Below the pieces are notes generated by a model, which saw only the letters and a program-made list of their open reading frames with translations, made no database searches and was not told the DNA's origin. A program made the translations under genes and the position numbers. Below are positions 30,599 through 38,295 of a DNA stretch of 64,000 nucleotides, one piece after another. Origin of the DNA: Caballeronia catudaia (GTDB lineage Bacteria; Pseudomonadota; Gammaproteobacteria; Burkholderiales; Burkholderiaceae); assembly GCF_001544755.2 (NCBI RefSeq), contig NZ_FCOF02000006.1, positions 124,001 through 188,000 on the forward strand, read 5' to 3'. Numbering within the stretch: position 1 is the first letter of the stretch; each line of letters opens with the position of its first letter.

Positions 30599-31930
30599 AT
30601 GACCACGGTATTTCATCGCGCGCCGCGCGCCAGGCTTCCCGTCGCCGTGCGCGGCGACGGCATCGAGATCGTCGATTCGGACGGCAAACGCTATATCGAC
30701 GCGTGCGGCGGCGCGGCGGTCTCGTGTCTCGGCCACAGCCATCCGCGTGTGATCGAAGCGATCCAGCGCCAGGTGCAGCAATTGCCCTACGCGCATACTT
30801 CGTTCTTCACGACCGAACCCGCTGAAGCACTCGCTGATTTCCTCGTCGACCACGCACCCAAGAATCTCGGTCACGTGTATTTCGTGTCCGGCGGCTCGGA
30901 AGCGATGGAAGCGGCGCTCAAGCTCGCGCGTCAGTATTTCGTCGAAAAGGGCGAGCGCGAGCGGCGGCATTTCATCGCGCGGCGGCAGAGCTATCACGGC
31001 AACACGCTCGGCGCGCTCGCGATCGGCGGCAACGCGTGGCGCCGCGAGCCGTTCCTGCCGATCCTCATCGAAGCGCACCACGTCACGCCCTGCTTCGCGT
31101 ATCGCGAGCAGGAGGCGGGCGAAAGCGACGAAGCCTTCGCGCAGCGTCTCGCCGACGAACTCGAAGCGAAGATTCTCGAACTCGGGCCGGAGTCGGTGGC
31201 GGCGTTCGTCGCGGAGACGGTCGTCGGTGCGACGGCGGGCGCGGTGCCGCCGGTGCGCGAGTACTTCCGCAAGATCCGCGCGGTCTGCGACAAATACGGC
31301 GTGCTGCTGATTCTCGACGAAGTGATGTCGGGCATGGGCCGCACCGGCCATCTCTTCGCTTGCGAGGAAGACGGCGTCGAACCCGACATTCTCGCGATCG
31401 CGAAGGGGCTCGGCGCGGGCTATCAGCCGATCGGCGCGACGCTCGTGTCCAACGAGATCTTCGATACGATCGTCGGCGGCTCGGGGTTCTTTCAGCACGG
31501 TCATACCTATATCGGTCACGCGACGGCGTGCGCGGCGGCCCTCGAAGTGCAGAAGGTCATCGCGGAAGACAAGCTGCTCGACAACGTGAAGGCGCGCGGC
31601 GAGCAACTGCGCGCGCTGTTGCGCGAGCGGCACGCGAATCATCCGTTCATCGGCGATGTGCGCGGGCGCGGCCTCTTCACCGGCGTCGAGCTCGTACAGG
31701 ATCGCGCGAGCAAGGCGCCGTTCGATCCGAAGCACAAGCTGCATGCGCTCATCAAGAGCGAGGCGATGAAGCGCGGCCTCATGGTCTATCCGATGGGCGG
31801 CACCGTCGATGGCCGAATCGGCGATCACGTGCTCATCGCGCCGCCCTTCATCACGACGGGCGCGCAGATCGAAACCATCGTCGAGCGGCTCTCCGATGCG
31901 ATCGACGGCGCGCTTGCCTCTATCGCCTGA
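30599..31930 (+). CDS. class III (omega) aminotransferase
   Basis: A 443-residue PLP enzyme of fold type I, aspartate aminotransferase superfamily class III. The cofactor residues are visible: GGSEAMEAALKLARQY (phosphate cup), D240 in LLILDEVMSG and PLP lysine K269 in ILAIAKGLGAGYQPIGA. The class acts on omega-amino acids, polyamines or beta-alanine-like substrates; the exact substrate cannot be read. It is followed 9 bases later by a carboxymuconolactone decarboxylase-like gene and preceded by an RpiR regulator. Confidence 0.88.
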   Translation: MTTVFHRAPRARLPVAVRGDGIEIVDSDGKRYIDACGGAAVSCLGHSHPRVIEAIQRQVQQLPYAHTSFFTTEPAEALADFLVDHAPKNLGHVYFVSGGSEAMEAALKLARQYFVEKGERERRHFIARRQSYHGNTLGALAIGGNAWRREPFLPILIEAHHVTPCFAYREQEAGESDEAFAQRLADELEAKILELGPESVAAFVAETVVGATAGAVPPVREYFRKIRAVCDKYGVLLILDEVMSGMGRTGHLFACEEDGVEPDILAIAKGLGAGYQPIGATLVSNEIFDTIVGGSGFFQHGHTYIGHATACAAALEVQKVIAEDKLLDNVKARGEQLRALLRERHANHPFIGDVRGRGLFTGVELVQDRASKAPFDPKHKLHALIKSEAMKRGLMVYPMGGTVDGRIGDHVLIAPPFITTGAQIETIVERLSDAIDGALASIA

Positions 31931-31938
31931 GAACGATC

Positions 31939-32493
31939 ATGAAAAAGCGACTTCCCGACTTCGACGCCGCCACCGCATCCGACGAACAAAAAGCCGTGCT
32001 GCAGGACATCCTGAGCGGTCCGCGCGGCAATCTCAACGGTCCGTTCCTCGGCTGGATCTTCAGCCCGGAGCTCGCGCAGAACGCACAAAAACTCGGCGCG
32101 TTCTGCCGCTACAAGACGGGCCTGCCGCTGCGCCTTTCGGAACTCGCGATTCTGGTGACCGCGGCGCGCTGGCGCTCACAGGCGGAATGGCACATCCATC
32201 ATCCGATCGCGCTCGACGCCGGCCTGCCCGCCGAACTCGCCGAAGCGCTGCGCACCGGCCAGACGCCCGTTTTCGCCGATGCGGACGACAAGCTCATCCA
32301 CGATTTCGCGACCGAACTCTATGAAACGAAGCGCGTGAGCGACGGAACCTACGACGCCGCCGTCGCGCGCTTCGGTCATACGGTGGTGGTGAATCTCGTC
32401 GGACTGCTGGGCTATTACGCGCTCGTCGCGATGACGCTCAACACGTTCGGCATGCGCGCCGAAGGGCAAAGCAGCTTGCCCTTCGCGGAATGA
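31939..32493 (+). CDS. carboxymuconolactone decarboxylase-like protein
   Basis: A 184-residue all-helical protein of the CMD/AhpD superfamily. The core motif is LRLSELAILVTAARWRSQAE followed by WHIHHPIALDAGLP. The redox CxxC of AhpD is absent, so a peroxidase role is unlikely. It lies 9 bases after the aminotransferase and ends 7 bases before the convergent solute-binding protein gene. Presumably it acts in the same catabolic pathway. Confidence 0.8.
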   Translation: MKKRLPDFDAATASDEQKAVLQDILSGPRGNLNGPFLGWIFSPELAQNAQKLGAFCRYKTGLPLRLSELAILVTAARWRSQAEWHIHHPIALDAGLPAELAEALRTGQTPVFADADDKLIHDFATELYETKRVSDGTYDAAVARFGHTVVVNLVGLLGYYALVAMTLNTFGMRAEGQSSLPFAE

Positions 32494-32500
32494 ACGATCG

Positions 32501-33406
32501 TCATTCGAACGCCTTGTCGTTCGGCTCGGCGTAGAGCTTCTGCATCGTCTCGCTCATCGGGAAATCGAAATTGATGTTCTTCGGCGGCACGGGCTTCATG
32601 AACCACTTGTCGTACATCGTCCTGATCTCGGGGCTTTTCATGACCTGGCTCATCGTGTCGTCGACGAGCTTTTTGAACTCGGGATCGTCCTTGCGCATCA
32701 TGAAGCCGTACGCCTCCGACGACTGCGGCGTGCCGACCAGCACCCAGTCCGAAGGCTTCGCCGTCAGCGAGCGCGTGCCGGCGAGCAGCACGTCGTCCAT
32801 CATGTAAGCGACGGCGCGCCCGGTCTCGAGCGTCGCGCGCCCTTCGCCATAGTCCTTCGCGCTGATGATGCTCATGTTCATCTTCTTCTCTTCGTTCATT
32901 TTGCGAAGAATGCGCTCGGACGTCGTGCCCTGATTCGTCACGACGGTCTTGCCCGCCAGATCGGGAAAGTCCTTGATGCCGGAATCCTTCTTCGTGAGCA
33001 GACGCGTCGTCGCGACGAAGAACGTATCGGAGAAAGCGACCTGGTTCTGCCGCGACGTGAGATTGGTCGTCACGCCGCATTCGAGATCGACCGTGCCGTT
33101 CTGCACGAGCGAAATGCGGTTCTGCGACGTCACCGGAATGAAGCGCACGCGTAAATCGGGATGTTTCGTCTTCGCCTTGACCGCGTCGATCACCTTGTTG
33201 CACAAATCTTGCGAGAAGCCGATGACATTGTTGTTCGCATCGACATAAGAGAACGGCACGGACGTCTCGCGATGGCCGATCGCGATCAGATTGACGCCCT
33301 GAACCTTGGCGAGCGTACTCTGGCCGTCCTGTCCGTAGCTCGCGCCCGTGACGAGCGAAAGCGCGGCGAACGCGACAGCGGATGCGACGAGCGGCGTGGA
33401 TTTCAT
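32501..33406 (-). CDS. periplasmic amino-acid-type solute-binding protein (family 3)
   Basis: A 301-residue exported protein, signal peptide about 1-25 (VTGASYGQ). It has family 3 SBP motifs such as FIPVTSQNRISLVQNGTVDL and ECGVTTNLTSRQNQVAFSDT. It resembles GltI-type glutamate/aspartate binding proteins. No ABC permease or ATPase genes are nearby, so it must use a remote transporter or work as a sensor. It is upstream-flanked by two inverted operator boxes shared with the aminotransferase promoter. Confidence 0.87.
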   Translation of the reverse strand: MKSTPLVASAVAFAALSLVTGASYGQDGQSTLAKVQGVNLIAIGHRETSVPFSYVDANNNVIGFSQDLCNKVIDAVKAKTKHPDLRVRFIPVTSQNRISLVQNGTVDLECGVTTNLTSRQNQVAFSDTFFVATTRLLTKKDSGIKDFPDLAGKTVVTNQGTTSERILRKMNEEKKMNMSIISAKDYGEGRATLETGRAVAYMMDDVLLAGTRSLTAKPSDWVLVGTPQSSEAYGFMMRKDDPEFKKLVDDTMSQVMKSPEIRTMYDKWFMKPVPPKNINFDFPMSETMQKLYAEPNDKAFE

Positions 33407-33431
33407 GACGTTCTCTTTTCAGGATGGAATG

Positions 33432-33473
33432 ATACATATGTTGCCATCGACAAAATTAGCGCAACATATGTAT
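33432..33473 (-). promoter_or_regulatory. paired inverted operator boxes upstream of the solute-binding protein gene
   Basis: ATACATATGTTGC (33432-33444) and GCAACATATGTAT (33461-33473) are exact reverse complements separated by 16 bases. Both contain the CAACATATG core found in the palindrome at 30529-30542. They lie 26-67 bases before the start codon at 33406. Confidence 0.7.
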
Positions 33474-33597
33474 TCACCCTTATCCACGTCACGCCATTGT
33501 GACGCTGCGAGTTTTGCTTACAAATGTCACAGCAATCGCGTGCACCGCGCGCGTTGCACGGCGTTATAGCTGGCAGGCACCTACAGGAGTCGCCGCC

Positions 33598-34275
33598 ATG
33601 AACGCCGCAACCGAGATTCAAACGAAGCCGTCCCGCATTCACCCGCTCGTCGCGGCCGCCGCCGTGTCAGTCATCCTCGCGTGCGGCACGGGCGTCGCGG
33701 CGATGACGGGCCTGCTGCCATCGTCGAAGGCGACGGCCGCCGCGGTTATGGCCTCGCCGCTCGTCGATTCGCAAACGGCCAAACCCGCCACCGAGCCCGC
33801 TGCAAAGCCCGTAACGCAATCCGCGCCGCAACAGCCCGCATCGCTGCCGCGCGCCGTGCGCGGACATCATCCGACGCCGGTTCACCGGCCCGCGCCTGAA
33901 CCATCGAGCGCTTCCTATACACCCGCCGCCGCGCCTGCCTACGATCCGTACGCCGGCGAAGTGACCGCCGTGAACGCCGTCCAGACCGCCCAGCCGACGA
34001 CCGGTCTCGGCGCAGTAGGCGGCGCGGTGGTCGGGGGGCTCGCGGGCACGCAGATCGGCAATGGCCGCGGACGCACGGCGGCGACGATCATCGGCGCGAT
34101 CGGCGGCGGGCTGGCGGGCAATCAGATCGAGCACGCGGTTCACAAGACGACGACGTATCAGGTGCAGGTCCGCATGAACGACGGCAGCGTGCGCAGCTTC
34201 AACTACGAGGCCGCGCCCGGCGTGGCGGTCGGCCAGAAGGTGCATGTGTCCGGCGAGACGCTGACGCCCGCGTGA
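33598..34275 (+). CDS. glycine-zipper 2TM domain protein
   Basis: A 225-residue envelope protein. A membrane-anchoring or signal segment (about 14-36, LVAAAAVSVILACGTGVAAM) is followed by a long Pro/Ala-rich linker and a glycine zipper (about 141-175; GAVGGAVVGGLAGTQIGN and IGAIGGGLAGNQIEH). The C-terminal strand-rich domain has VQVRMNDGSVRSF. The layout resembles SlyB/PcpY-type outer-membrane-associated proteins. No lipobox is certain. It is transcribed divergently from the solute-binding protein. Confidence 0.8.
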   Translation: MNAATEIQTKPSRIHPLVAAAAVSVILACGTGVAAMTGLLPSSKATAAAVMASPLVDSQTAKPATEPAAKPVTQSAPQQPASLPRAVRGHHPTPVHRPAPEPSSASYTPAAAPAYDPYAGEVTAVNAVQTAQPTTGLGAVGGAVVGGLAGTQIGNGRGRTAATIIGAIGGGLAGNQIEHAVHKTTTYQVQVRMNDGSVRSFNYEAAPGVAVGQKVHVSGETLTPA

Positions 34276-34411
34276 GAAAGCGTTCGCAAGCCTTAAGACG
34301 CGCCTAATTTTCCAGTGCGATGATGCTTTCCACGTTCAACGCATCCAGTCCGCATGCAGCGGCGCGGCGACCGGCCCGGTCCACGCAAAAAGCCTTTTCG
34401 GGAGCACTGTC

Positions 34412-34903
34412 GTGAAGAAGAAAACGACGAACAAGAAGTCCAGCCGTCCGGCGATGTCGCCGCTGCTGCGCGCATTGACCTACAGCCGTGCGGCGCGCGA
34501 GCCGATGATCGACGCGATGCTGCTGCAATGCTATGCGGCGCTCGACGCGTTTCATCGCGGCCATGGCTCGCAGCCGCTTTTCCTGTCGCTCTGCCGTCAC
34601 ATGCTGGTCGCGGAGGAGCTGTGCCAGCTCGGACATGTGCCGGAGGCCGAGCACGGGATCACGCTCGCGCACGAAGCGCTCGTCGCACTCGACGCGCGTC
34701 ACGCGGCCGAAGCGGCGTGGACGCTCGACGCTGACGAACACGCCCGGCTTTGCGCGGCGCTCGACCTGTTCGCCCAGCAACTCGAAGAAGCGACACTCGA
34801 ACATATCGCGCAGGCCGAGGCGAGCATGGTCACGCAATCGCTCGTCGCGGCGAACATGCGTTCCGGCATCGCGCATGCGCAGCCGGTGTCGTCGGCAGGC
34901 TGA
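34412..34903 (+). CDS. conserved hypothetical protein, helical
   Basis: A 163-residue soluble helical protein with a basic N-terminus (KKKTTNKKSSRP). A GTG start follows GGGAGC by 6 bases. The body has LLRALTYSRAAREPMIDAML and SLCRHMLVAEELCQLGHVPE. Similar proteins in Burkholderia have been labelled Fis-family regulators, but no clear helix-turn-helix is visible to me, so the function stays open. It stands alone between the glycine-zipper gene and the IS110 element. Confidence 0.6.
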   Translation: MKKKTTNKKSSRPAMSPLLRALTYSRAAREPMIDAMLLQCYAALDAFHRGHGSQPLFLSLCRHMLVAEELCQLGHVPEAEHGITLAHEALVALDARHAAEAAWTLDADEHARLCAALDLFAQQLEEATLEHIAQAEASMVTQSLVAANMRSGIAHAQPVSSAG

Positions 34904-35178
34904 AGACCGGGCGTGAATCAGGACTTTCCCCCAATACGCTTATCAATTTGCGAATGTGTTTGCGAGCGTACATTGTTATGACACGAGCTCGGCAATACTC
35001 ATTCCAGCGCACGGGGGGAAGCAGCAAAACGCGCCGAGAGACCGAAGAACAGGAAGGACGGCACTCCGCCGGGTCGTGAGTGAAAGCAGAGCGCAACAAC
35101 AAGATCAAAGCGCGAGTTTTTGCCAACGACGCGGCGAGTCGCAGGTGAAGGAAGCCATCGTCCCGACAAAGAAGCTCA
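34904..35178. other. non-coding stretch left of the IS110 element
   Basis: With the leader hairpins to 35275 this makes about 370 bases without a gene. Short open frames here show no domain or good start site. Base composition is more AT-rich than the flanks around 34920-35010. The left end of the IS element probably lies somewhere in or just after this stretch. Confidence 0.5.
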
Positions 35179-35208
35179 AAAGCCGGCGTTCGCCGGCTTT
35201 AATGAGAT

Positions 35209-35259
35209 GGTCAGCCTGACCGAAATGGCCCGATTGGCATACGCTGATCGGGCCATTTC
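35209..35259 (+). ncRNA. candidate structured leader (possible bridge RNA region) of IS110 element
   Basis: GGTCAG-C-CTGACC (35209-35221) is followed at once by a perfect 13-base stem, GAAATGGCCCGAT (35222-35234) with ATCGGGCCATTTC (35247-35259), and a 12-base loop. This ends 16 bases before the transposase ATG. IS110 elements are known to encode a bridge RNA in the left non-coding end, but here the structure could equally be an attenuator limiting transposase expression. Confidence 0.4.
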
Positions 35260-35275
35260 CTTTTGAGAGGCCATC

Positions 35276-36301
35276 ATGTCAAACGCGACGCTTATCGGCA
35301 TCGATCTGGGCAAGCACTGCTTTTTCCTGCACGCGCAGGATGCGCGCGGCGCGCAGGTGTGGCGCAAGAAGATGACGCGCAAACAACTCTACGTATGTTT
35401 AGCGAGCTGCCCCGTTGCCGTCATAGCGATGGAAGCTTGCGCAGGCGCGCATTGGCTGGCCCGCAAATGTCAGGCTTATGGACATCAGGTTCGTTTGATC
35501 GCGCCACAGTTCGTCAGGCCATTCGTCAAAGGCAACAAGACCGATTTCGCCGATGCCGAGGCCATCTGCGAAGCCGCCTCGCGTCCCGCCATGCGGTTCG
35601 TTGCAGTCAAGACGGCCGAGCAACAGACGCTGCTCGCCCTACATCGGAAGCGTGAATCGCTCGTTGCCGAACGCACGGCAACCAGCAATCAGATTCACGC
35701 ATTCCTGCTTGAGTTCGGTATCGATCTGCCGGTCGGCGCATTGGCCATCACCCGCTTGCCGGTGCTGCTCGATGATCCGGTGCACGCACTCCCGCCCGCG
35801 ATCGTGAGCGTGTTGCTACGCCTGCATCAGCGCTACGCACAATTGGGCGGCGAAATCGCCGAGCTTGAGACTCAGATCAAGCAGCAGACGATCGATGATG
35901 AAGCCGGCCGACGCCTGCTCACCATTCCTGGAATCGGCCCGATCACCGCCAGCAGCTTGCTTGCGATGGCGGGCGATGCGCGTGCGTTTAAATGCGGCCG
36001 AGACTTCGCCGCGTCCCTGGGATTGGTGCCGCGCCAGCATTCGACTGGCGGCCGAGCGAACCTGCTGGGCATTTCCAAACGGGGCAACAAGCAGATGCGC
36101 AGCTTGCTCGTGCAAGGCGCGCGAGCCGTGATGCGTTACGCCGATCGCCGAACGGATGCATTGGGTCGCTGGCTGCAGGCGTTGCTGCTACGTCGTCATA
36201 GCAACGTCGTGGCCTGCGCACTCGCCAACAAAATGGCCAGAATCGTTTGGGCGATTCTGGCCAAGGGCGGCGAATACCGGGCGCAACCAGCGATCGCCTG
36301 A
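35276..36301 (+). CDS. IS110-family transposase (DEDD recombinase)
   Basis: A 341-residue full-length transposase. The N-terminal RuvC-like DEDD domain has D10 (IGIDLGKH), E53 (AMEACAGAHW), D90 and D93 (NKTDFADAEA). The C-terminal Transposase_20 domain has LLTIPGIGPITASSLLAMAG and LGLVPRQHSTGGRANLLG, where S256 is the candidate nucleophile. No frameshift or stop is present, so it may be active. A GAGAGG ribosome-binding site precedes the ATG. Codon use is less GC-biased than neighbours. Confidence 0.95.
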   Translation: MSNATLIGIDLGKHCFFLHAQDARGAQVWRKKMTRKQLYVCLASCPVAVIAMEACAGAHWLARKCQAYGHQVRLIAPQFVRPFVKGNKTDFADAEAICEAASRPAMRFVAVKTAEQQTLLALHRKRESLVAERTATSNQIHAFLLEFGIDLPVGALAITRLPVLLDDPVHALPPAIVSVLLRLHQRYAQLGGEIAELETQIKQQTIDDEAGRRLLTIPGIGPITASSLLAMAGDARAFKCGRDFAASLGLVPRQHSTGGRANLLGISKRGNKQMRSLLVQGARAVMRYADRRTDALGRWLQALLLRRHSNVVACALANKMARIVWAILAKGGEYRAQPAIA

Positions 36302-36673
36302 ACCGTCTTACCGCCTGCTTTTGCGACCACTAACCTGTGATGAAGATAAACGGCTCACGACCCGACTGAAAACCTGATAAATGATCCAGTCCTGCAGACT
36401 GAGGCTTTTTTAAGGACAGTCGGGTGCGGCTTCTCATCGAGGGCCGGGCGCTCTGATCCGCGCCCATTTCGAGCCCGGATACATTTGCGCAAGCCCTTTT
36501 ATCTTAGTGCACGGTTCGAGGTTGCAAAGTGACGGCTGACCATACATTTCTTTTTCCGTGATGCCCGCGTTGCACGGTTTGCGATGTCCGCCGCCTGGCG
36601 CGCGTAACATGAGCCGACGCCGAACCGCGCGTATTGGCGCGGTGGTTCCCGATGTAGCGAGCGGAGACAGACA
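36302..36673. other. region between the IS110 transposase and the isochorismatase gene
   Basis: 372 bases. It holds nested inverted repeats: ACCCGACTG/CAGTCGGGT (36360-36368/36417-36425) and CAGTC-CTGCA-GACTG (36387-36401). These could form part of the IS right end. Beyond 36426 I see no gene, only the presumed promoter of the isochorismatase-like gene. Confidence 0.5.
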
Positions 36674-37294
36674 ATGAGCGCTTATCCGAACGACCGCACG
36701 GCTCTGCTGTTCGTGGACCCTTACAACGACTTTCTCGCCGATGGCGGCAAGCTCTGGCCGCGCGTCGCGCAGACGCGCAACGCGGCGCATCTGCACGAAA
36801 ACCTGAAGCGCGTGACCTCGGCCGTGCGGGGGCTCGGCCTGCCCGTGTTCATCGTGCCGCATCGACGTTTCGAGCCAGGCGACATCGACGCGTGGGCGCA
36901 TCCGTCGCCGTATCTGTCGACGGCGGCGCAATCACTCGTCTTCGGCAAGGGAACATGGGGCGGCGAGTGGTTTCCGGCGTTCGCGCCGCAGCCCGGCGAT
37001 GTCATCGCGAAAGAGCACTGGATGAGCAGCGGCTTCGCGAACACCGACCTCGATTTCCTGCTGAAGCAGCGCGGCATTTCGCACGTGATCCTGATCGGGC
37101 TCGTTGCGAATACGTGCATCGAAGCGACGGGACGGTTCGCCGCCGAACTCGGTTATCACGTCACGCTCGTGCGCGACGCGACCGCCGCCTTCTCCGACGA
37201 AGCGCTGCACGCCGCGCACGAAATCAACGCGCGCACCTTCGCGCACGCGCTACTGGCGACGGACGAACTGATCGCGGCGCTGAACGGCGCCTGA
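36674..37294 (+). CDS. isochorismatase-like cysteine hydrolase
   Basis: A 206-residue hydrolase of the isochorismatase/nicotinamidase superfamily. The catalytic triad is D15 (LFVDPYNDF), K113 (VIAKEHWMSSG) and C148 (LVANTCIEATGR). The nicotinamidase zinc ligands are not evident, so it is nearer to the general cysteine hydrolase group. The substrate is unknown. It ends 7 bases before the convergent zinc-ribbon gene. Confidence 0.85.
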   Translation: MSAYPNDRTALLFVDPYNDFLADGGKLWPRVAQTRNAAHLHENLKRVTSAVRGLGLPVFIVPHRRFEPGDIDAWAHPSPYLSTAAQSLVFGKGTWGGEWFPAFAPQPGDVIAKEHWMSSGFANTDLDFLLKQRGISHVILIGLVANTCIEATGRFAAELGYHVTLVRDATAAFSDEALHAAHEINARTFAHALLATDELIAALNGA

Positions 37295-37301
37295 GCCGGA
37301 A

Positions 37302-37688
37302 TCAGCGATAGCTGGCAAACACCATCCGCGCGCATTGGGTGCACCAGTGGCGCGATGCCGCGTCAGGATGGGCGTCCCAGACATGGCCGTAGGCGCATTT
37401 CCAGTTCAAGGGCGTCGCGGCGTCCACATAATGGTGGGAGAGCAGCACGCCGCCGCGCACGTCCGCCAGTTCGCGCAAGCGCCTGGTCTCGAGGTCGCGC
37501 CGCTCGGACGCGCAATTCATGCAGCGCACATTCTGCGTGATGTCGAGCGTCTTGTCCCAGCGATGGCCGCGTCCGCATTCCCAGACCGGAACCGGTTTCT
37601 GACCGGCGTTTTTGAGCATCTGCTCGCGATAACTCGCCGCTTCGTCCATCAGCCGAAGACGGGTTTCGAGAATAGGAGAATCGGTCAT
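37302..37688 (-). CDS. double zinc-ribbon protein
   Basis: A 128-residue protein with two copies of a C-x3-H-x-W...C-x2-C unit: CGRGHRWDKTLDIT...CMNC and CAYGHVWDAHPDAASR...CTQC. This matches the treble-clef/zinc-ribbon type seen at the ends of some nuclease-linked proteins (DUF4379-like). No catalytic domain is present. Function is unknown; nucleic acid or protein binding is likely. It lies 17 bases after bamE on the same strand direction. Confidence 0.7.
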   Translation of the reverse strand: MTDSPILETRLRLMDEAASYREQMLKNAGQKPVPVWECGRGHRWDKTLDITQNVRCMNCASERRDLETRRLRELADVRGGVLLSHHYVDAATPLNWKCAYGHVWDAHPDAASRHWCTQCARMVFASYR

Positions 37689-37705
37689 CGTACGTATATG
37701 TGAGA

Positions 37706-38266
37706 TCAGCGCTGGCCGCCGCGGATCGACTCGGAGCGTGACGTCGTCACGACAGTGCCTTCGGGTCCGAAATGGGCGTTGAACATGGCGTCCTGATTGA
37801 CGCCGTCTTCGAGCCAGTGCCAGCTCCAGACGCGCTCCTTCTTCAGCCGGTATTCCGCGATCTCGGTTGGCTTGCCGAGCAGTCTGCGGACTTCGTCCAT
37901 CGTCATGCCGGGCCGCACCTTTGCGATATTCTCCGCGGTCAGCACCTGCGTCACGGAGACGAAGCGGCCGTTCGCATCGAGATCGACCATATAGGTGTTC
38001 GTGCCCGCCGGCCCACGCGGATATTCGAGCCGCTTGCTGCCATCGGTGAAGGTGCGCTCGGTCTCGGGCTCGCCCATCTGATCGCGTATCTGCGCTTCGG
38101 TCGTGATCCCCGGCTGCAGGTTCTTGAGGAGCAGATTGTCCGGCTTAACCGCATTGAAAAACGCCTTGAGCTTGTTCAACGCTTCCTCGCTCTGCTGCTG
38201 ATCGCAGCCGGACAGCAGCGACATCGACACCGCCGCGGCCAGCGCGGCAATCACGGTCTTTTTCAC
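37706..38266 (-). CDS. bamE: outer membrane assembly lipoprotein BamE (SmpA/OmlA)
   Basis: A 186-residue lipoprotein. The lipobox is LLSGC (Cys20). Two SmpA-like repeats are present: LQPGITTEAQIRDQMGEPET and VRPGMTMDEVRRLLGKPTEI, each followed by strands. BamE supports the BAM complex in inserting outer-membrane proteins. E. coli BamE is 113 residues with one domain, so this belongs to the longer two-repeat type. The start is GTG at 38266 with a GGAG ribosome-binding site. Confidence 0.75.
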   Translation of the reverse strand: MKKTVIAALAAAVSMSLLSGCDQQQSEEALNKLKAFFNAVKPDNLLLKNLQPGITTEAQIRDQMGEPETERTFTDGSKRLEYPRGPAGTNTYMVDLDANGRFVSVTQVLTAENIAKVRPGMTMDEVRRLLGKPTEIAEYRLKKERVWSWHWLEDGVNQDAMFNAHFGPEGTVVTTSRSESIRGGQR

Positions 38267-38295
38267 CTCGATACTCCCTTTGCGCGCGCGCCGGA

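Larger units (their letters stand above)
35179..36425 (+). mobile_element. IS110-family insertion sequence (ends approximate)
   Basis: The element consists of the transposase at 35276-36301 and structured flanks. Upstream are three hairpins (35179-35200, 35209-35221, 35222-35259). Downstream, ACCCGACTG (36360-36368) pairs with CAGTCGGGT (36417-36425). I found no terminal inverted repeat or target duplication, which is normal for IS110. The true ends can only be set against an empty site or another copy. Confidence 0.6.

Noticed and set aside
35179-35200. Hairpin AAAGCCGGCG/CGCCGGCTTT taken as IS110 terminal repeat
   Set aside because: No matching inverted copy exists on the right side. It may equally be a terminator that predates the insertion.
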